Shown here: positions 14,325 through 17,561 of the stretch, in pieces
How positions within the stretch are numbered: the first letter of the stretch is position 1
Layout of the letters: each line of letters begins with the position of its first letter
NCBI GenBank assembly: GCA_964540795.1
Contig: CAZINX010000029.1
Location: forward strand, 1-17,561
DNA length: 17,561 nucleotides
From: Dichotomicrobium sp964540795
Lineage (GTDB): Bacteria; Pseudomonadota; Alphaproteobacteria; Rhizobiales; Rhodomicrobiaceae
Reading direction: 5' to 3'
Program-made: the position numbers and the translations under genes
The notes under the pieces: generated by a model
What the model was told of the DNA's origin: nothing
Database searches by the model: none
The model's input: the letters and a program-made list of their open reading frames with translations, nothing else

Positions 14325-15472
14325 CACGAGATCAAAGCCTCCAGGGTGCTTGCGATATAATCCTGTTGGTCTTCGGCAAGTGCCGGATGCAGCGGAATCG
14401 AAATAGCGCGTCGATAATAGGCCTCTGCCACCGGGAAATCGCCCTCGCCAAATCCAAGCCCTCTATAATAGGGCTGAAGATGGACGGGAATGTAATGCAA
14501 GTTCACCCCGATGCCTGCTTCCCGCAATGCCTCGAACGTGTGGCGGTGAAGGCCGGGATCGTTCAACCGGATGACGTAAAGGTGCCAGGAGGATCGCGCT
14601 CTCGCGGCCCGACCGGGCAATGCAACTGGCAAATTGGCGAGCAACTCATCATAGCTCACGGCCAGCGCTTCCCGCCTCGCAACATATTCATCGAGGCGTG
14701 AAAGCTGGCTTAACCCGAGAGCAGCCTGCAACTCCGTCATGCGATAGTTATAGCCGAGTTCAAGCTGTTCGTAATACCAGGGGCCATCCGGCGCGCGCGT
14801 CATAAGATCGGCGTCGCGCGTGATCCCGTGGGTGCGCAAACGTTGCATGCGCGCGGCCAGTTCGGCATCCTGGCTCACGGCCATCCCGCCCTCGGCCGTG
14901 GTAATGATCTTTACCGGATGAAAGCTGAACACGGCAATATCGGAATATTGGCAGGCGCCCACCGGGGCGTCATTGTAGCTGCCACCTATGGCGTGGCTCG
15001 CATCCTCGACGATCCGAACGCGGTAATGCCTTGCGAGCGACGCGATCTCCGCCATCTCAGGTGACTGCCCGCACATATGCACCGGCATGATCACCTTGGG
15101 CATGCGTCCTCTTGCGTCGGCTTGCCGGAGCTTATGCTCCAGAGCCTCCGGACACATGTTGAACGTGTCGCGATCAATGTCGACGAAATCGACGTCCGCG
15201 CCGCAATAGCGCGCGCAGTTCGCCGATGCGACAAAGGTGATCGGAGACGTCCACAGCAGGTCGCCGGGGCCAAGTCCCAACGCCTGGACCGCAATATGCA
15301 AGGCGGATGTCGCGGAATTTGTGGCCACGCCGTGGGCCGCGCCGACCCGCGCAGCAACAGCCGACTCGAAGCGAGGCACGGCCGGCCCTTGCGTCAGGAA
15401 ATCCGATCGAAGCACGTCAACGACCGCATCGATGTCGTCTTGCCGGATATCCTGTTTGCCGTAGGGGATCAT
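14324..15472 (-). CDS. pseC: UDP-4-amino-4,6-dideoxy-N-acetyl-altrosamine transaminase
   Basis: 382 residues, usual length for the DegT/DnrJ/EryC1 aminotransferases. It transfers an amino group from glutamate to the 4-keto sugar made by PseB. IPYGKQDIRQDDIDAVVDVLRSDFLTQGP is a typical PseC N-terminus. HGVATNSATSALHIA binds the PLP phosphate, IVEDASHAIGG follows, and FHPVKIITTAEGG contains the Schiff-base lysine K188. It starts 8 bases after pseB and its stop overlaps the pseF remnant start, so the genes are cotranscribed. Motifs are complete. Confidence 0.94.
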   Translation of the reverse strand: MIPYGKQDIRQDDIDAVVDVLRSDFLTQGPAVPRFESAVAARVGAAHGVATNSATSALHIAVQALGLGPGDLLWTSPITFVASANCARYCGADVDFVDIDRDTFNMCPEALEHKLRQADARGRMPKVIMPVHMCGQSPEMAEIASLARHYRVRIVEDASHAIGGSYNDAPVGACQYSDIAVFSFHPVKIITTAEGGMAVSQDAELAARMQRLRTHGITRDADLMTRAPDGPWYYEQLELGYNYRMTELQAALGLSQLSRLDEYVARREALAVSYDELLANLPVALPGRAARARSSWHLYVIRLNDPGLHRHTFEALREAGIGVNLHYIPVHLQPYYRGLGFGEGDFPVAEAYYRRAISIPLHPALAEDQQDYIASTLEALIS

Positions 15473-15480
15473 GCAGTTAT

Positions 15481-16482
15481 CTAGATGTCGCCAATTTTTT
15501 CAATGTTACTTGATATCCACAAAGCCAATTCTTGTTCCGACATCCAGTCGTCGTTGTTATCGCTTGCATATATGAAATCGTCTTTCACCTTACGCCCATT
15601 CTTGATCCGCTTCGGATCAGAGGCCCAGTTATTGATTGAAGGCAATATCTTGAAGTAGTCCTCATACTCATATGTAAATGGCGCGTCTTCGCGCCCAATC
15701 ATCTGCTCATGAAGCTTCTCGCCCGGCCGGATGCCGACAACTTCATGGCGCGCTTCCGGGGCTATGACCCGCGCAATGTCCGTAACTTTCATGGATGGAA
15801 TTTTTTTGACGTAGATTTCACCGCCAACCATGTCTTCGAAAGAATGCCATACGAGTTCGACACCTTGCTCAAGCGTGATCATGAACCGGGTCATTCTGGG
15901 ATCGGTGATGGGCAGAACCCCTTTATCGCGCAACGACATGAAGAACGGGATCACGGAGCCGCGGGACCCCATGACGTTTCCGTAACGGACAACAGCAAAA
16001 CGGGTTTCGCGGCCGCCTGCATAGGAATGATTGGCTGCGACGAAAAGCTTGTCTGAGGCCAGTTTCGACGCGCCATACAGGTTGACTGGGCTGGAAGCTT
16101 TGTCGGTCGAAAGAGCGACGACACGCTTCACCCCCATGTCAATGGCCGCGTCGATAACGTTCATCGCGCCGTCGACATTCGTCTTTATGCACTCGAACGG
16201 ATTATATTCCGCGGTGGGAACGATCTTGGTTGCGGCGGCATGAACCACAAAATCGACGCCTTCAAGAGCGCGATAAAGCCTGTTGCGGTCTCGCACGTCT
16301 CCCAGGAAAAAGCGCACACGCGTTTCACCTTCAAAACGCTTCGCCATGTCCCACTGTTTCATCTCATCGCGGGATAGCACGATAATTCTGTCAGGATTGA
16401 AGCGTTTTAGCGTCTGGGAGACGAAGGCATGGCCGAAAGAGCCAGTACCCCCGGTAATCAGGATTTTCGCGCCGTCGAACAT
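15481..16482 (-). CDS. pseB: UDP-N-acetylglucosamine 4,6-dehydratase (inverting)
   Basis: 333 residues, the first committed step from UDP-GlcNAc to pseudaminic acid. The extended SDR fold has the NAD(P) motif GGTGSFG (11-17), the catalytic segment STDKAS (T126-D127-K128) and YGASK (Y136/K140). These match the FlaA1/PseB type, where the lysine is unusually placed. AAATKIVPTAEYNPFECIKTNV and VIRYGNVMGSRGSVIPFF-like blocks complete the family picture. It is the first gene of the operon; a weak GCGAG ribosome site lies upstream of ATG 16482. It probably forms a soluble cytosolic oligomer. Confidence 0.94.
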   Translation of the reverse strand: MFDGAKILITGGTGSFGHAFVSQTLKRFNPDRIIVLSRDEMKQWDMAKRFEGETRVRFFLGDVRDRNRLYRALEGVDFVVHAAATKIVPTAEYNPFECIKTNVDGAMNVIDAAIDMGVKRVVALSTDKASSPVNLYGASKLASDKLFVAANHSYAGGRETRFAVVRYGNVMGSRGSVIPFFMSLRDKGVLPITDPRMTRFMITLEQGVELVWHSFEDMVGGEIYVKKIPSMKVTDIARVIAPEARHEVVGIRPGEKLHEQMIGREDAPFTYEYEDYFKILPSINNWASDPKRIKNGRKVKDDFIYASDNNDDWMSEQELALWISSNIEKIGDI

Positions 16483-16739
16483 GCTCGCTTATGAGGCTGA
16501 CGGTGCATGCCCGGAACCACGCACGCTCAGCCATTACCCCCTGTTTGGCTTGGTGCACCAGACCGTCCCAATCGTTTCGGCCGCACCATGCCTGCGCGCT
16601 AGTAACGCCACCTCTTTCTAGTGATCAGATACGATCGCAGAGGTCAATCAGCATCGGGGCCCTTGACTGCAGCCAACCCAATGCGGCTTCGCTACGCGAG
16701 AGGCCCGTTTGCGTGTTGCCAGCCTCTTAAGGCATCGTT

Positions 16740-16769
16740 GTTGCGTTAATTGTGTGGCAATTTAACAAC
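16740..16769. repeat. Imperfect inverted repeat in the pse upstream region
   Basis: Arms GTTGCGTTAATTG (16740-16752) and CAATTTAACAAC (16758-16769) pair with one bulge and one offset around a 5-base GTG-type loop. There is no T-run after it, so it is more likely an operator-like palindrome than a terminator. It stands about 260 bases upstream of pseB and about 190 upstream of the secreted-protein gene. Confidence 0.45.
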
Positions 16770-16948
16770 ACTCTGCGAAGACTGACCACGGTTGGGCTCT
16801 CCTGATTATCGCAATTCAAAGGAACGATATGTTTGCATAATGGGTGTTTTCTGGCCCGCATTGTTTACCTTTGCGACGGTGCAGGTTCAGCCCGGAACAG
16901 TCTTGGGACATCGACATAGCACGCGAGGACAGGCTTAGAGTTTGTGCG

Positions 16949-16956
16949 TAAGGAGG
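16949..16956 (+). promoter_or_regulatory. Strong Shine-Dalgarno before the secreted-protein gene
   Basis: TAAGGAGG with a 4-base spacer to ATG 16961 is a near-perfect ribosome-binding site. It fixes the start and argues that this short, unrecognised gene is real. Confidence 0.75.
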
Positions 16957-16960
16957 GATC

Positions 16961-17434
16961 ATGTCGCGTTTTGCAGGACGTGCGAGATGTGTAGCTGCCG
17001 CTCTGGGAGCCTGTGGCGCAGTGGGGGCAGCAATCGGAGCAGAGGCTTCTGGAGGTTTTCAGATCGAGGGCGACGTGCCAGCGATGTGCGCCCACGACGA
17101 ACCCTTCTTTCAATCCTCCGATGGTCAGAGACTTTCAGACGGCGATATTACTCTCGATAAAATCTCTTCAGAAAAATCCGTTAAGTTAGTCTTGCCGAAT
17201 ATGATGTGCAATGGGCCTGGACAGCGTATCGAGATCATCTACAAGGACGACAGCCCGTCTCTCTCCGATAAAACGGCGAGCGAACAGTATTCCGGCGTCC
17301 GTTACAGCATGTCCGCAACCTGGGGACCGCTGGCCACCGAAAACGACGAGCCGTTCCACGGGCGGATGTCCGTGTTTTTCGAGCCGAAGGGCGCGTTAAA
17401 GAACGATTTGATAGTTGATACGCAGCGAAGGTGA
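16961..17434 (+). CDS. Small secreted protein of unknown function
   Basis: 157 residues. The N-terminus (arginines at 3, 7 and 9, then an Ala/Gly/Val-rich core to about 28) is a signal peptide with an AEA-S-type cleavage site near residue 29. The mature protein is about 128 residues, probably mostly beta-structured, with exactly two cysteines (C43 and C83) that could form a disulfide in the periplasm. The run FQIEGDVPAMC and the later VLPNMMCNGPGQ resemble in style spore-coat-U/fimbrial-type secreted beta proteins, but I do not recognise the family. It is divergent from pseB and may be unrelated to glycan synthesis. A strong ribosome site supports the start. Nothing follows it in the window that I can call. 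Confidence 0.65.
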   Translation: MSRFAGRARCVAAALGACGAVGAAIGAEASGGFQIEGDVPAMCAHDEPFFQSSDGQRLSDGDITLDKISSEKSVKLVLPNMMCNGPGQRIEIIYKDDSPSLSDKTASEQYSGVRYSMSATWGPLATENDEPFHGRMSVFFEPKGALKNDLIVDTQRR

Positions 17435-17561
17435 AAGGGCCCCGAATTTGGAAGAATTGCTCTCCCAAGGCGTGTTCCAGATTGTTACGCAGACGCGGTT
17501 ATAATGGGCAGCCCAAGTCGGAGCCGCGACATCCGGGAGGCTCGCGTCAAGAGCGAAGCTG

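Larger units (their letters stand above)
16483..16960. promoter_or_regulatory. Intergenic region upstream of the pse operon and of a divergent secreted-protein gene
   Basis: 478 bases without a recognisable gene. Reading toward pseB, TTGACC (16647-16642) and, 17 bases on, a poor -10 match (16624-16619) form a weak candidate promoter; I would not rely on it. An imperfect inverted repeat lies at 16740-16769. No consensus sigma-54 or CtrA box was found. The region should hold the promoters for both divergent units. Confidence 0.4.

Noticed and set aside
16746..16766. CtrA-type box upstream of pseB
   Set aside because: TTAA and TTAAC are present, but the spacing is 12 bases rather than the 7 of the CtrA consensus.
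17502..17561. TATAAT-like box and ATG at 17504 near the right edge
   Set aside because: No -35 element lies at a suitable spacing, there is no ribosome site, and only 58 bases of frame remain in the window, so no gene can be supported.

Overview
The window looks like an alphaproteobacterial accessory (surface-glycan) locus. Support comes from the high-G+C core genes, the rhizobial/caulobacterial style of the IS630, IS66 and IS5 elements, and short GC-rich hairpin repeats of a kind common in that class. No tRNA, rRNA or CRISPR array is visible, and the species cannot be named from the sequence.

Layout. (1) 1-1989 is a graveyard of nested insertion sequences. A probable IS21-like terminus (1-49) abuts the end of an IS5-family element (50-236), which interrupts an IS630 transposase pseudogene (237-798). 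That pseudogene carries five copies of a ~25-bp hairpin repeat. An internally deleted IS66 element follows (about 822-1989: tnpA intact, tnpB fused to the end of tnpC). (2) 1990-2389 holds no clear gene. (3) 2390-6248, plus strand: a GT92-like glycosyltransferase and a GT4 glycosyltransferase, separated by a complete IS5-family element (3409-4959) with a 6-bp flanking direct repeat. (4) 6256-16482, minus strand, read right to left: a tightly packed nonulosonic-acid operon of pseB, pseC, truncated pseF, a formyltransferase, an aldo/keto reductase, a cytidylyltransferase-aminotransferase fusion, pseG, a second formyltransferase-like gene, pseI, and an A+T-rich sialyltransferase-like gene. (5) 16483-16960 is a ~480-bp intergenic region upstream of pseB. 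(6) 16961-17434, plus strand, is a small secreted protein of unknown function. 17435-17561 shows nothing I can call.

How the genes fit together. PseB and PseC convert UDP-GlcNAc to the 4-amino-altrose nucleotide sugar. An N-acyl transfer normally done by PseH comes next. PseG then removes UDP and PseI condenses the sugar with phosphoenolpyruvate to give a pseudaminic-type acid. PseF normally activates it with CMP. Here no PseH (GNAT acetyltransferase) is present, two formyltransferase-fold genes sit in the operon, and pseF is cut to about a third of its length. The inference is a formylated pseudaminic acid variant. The SpsF-type cytidylyltransferase domain of the fusion protein, or a pseF elsewhere, would supply CMP activation. 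The aldo/keto reductase and class-III aminotransferase suggest a further amino modification. The sialyltransferase-like, GT4 and GT92-like proteins are candidates for moving the sugar or building the glycan that carries it. Whether the acceptor is flagellin, O-antigen or capsule cannot be seen here.
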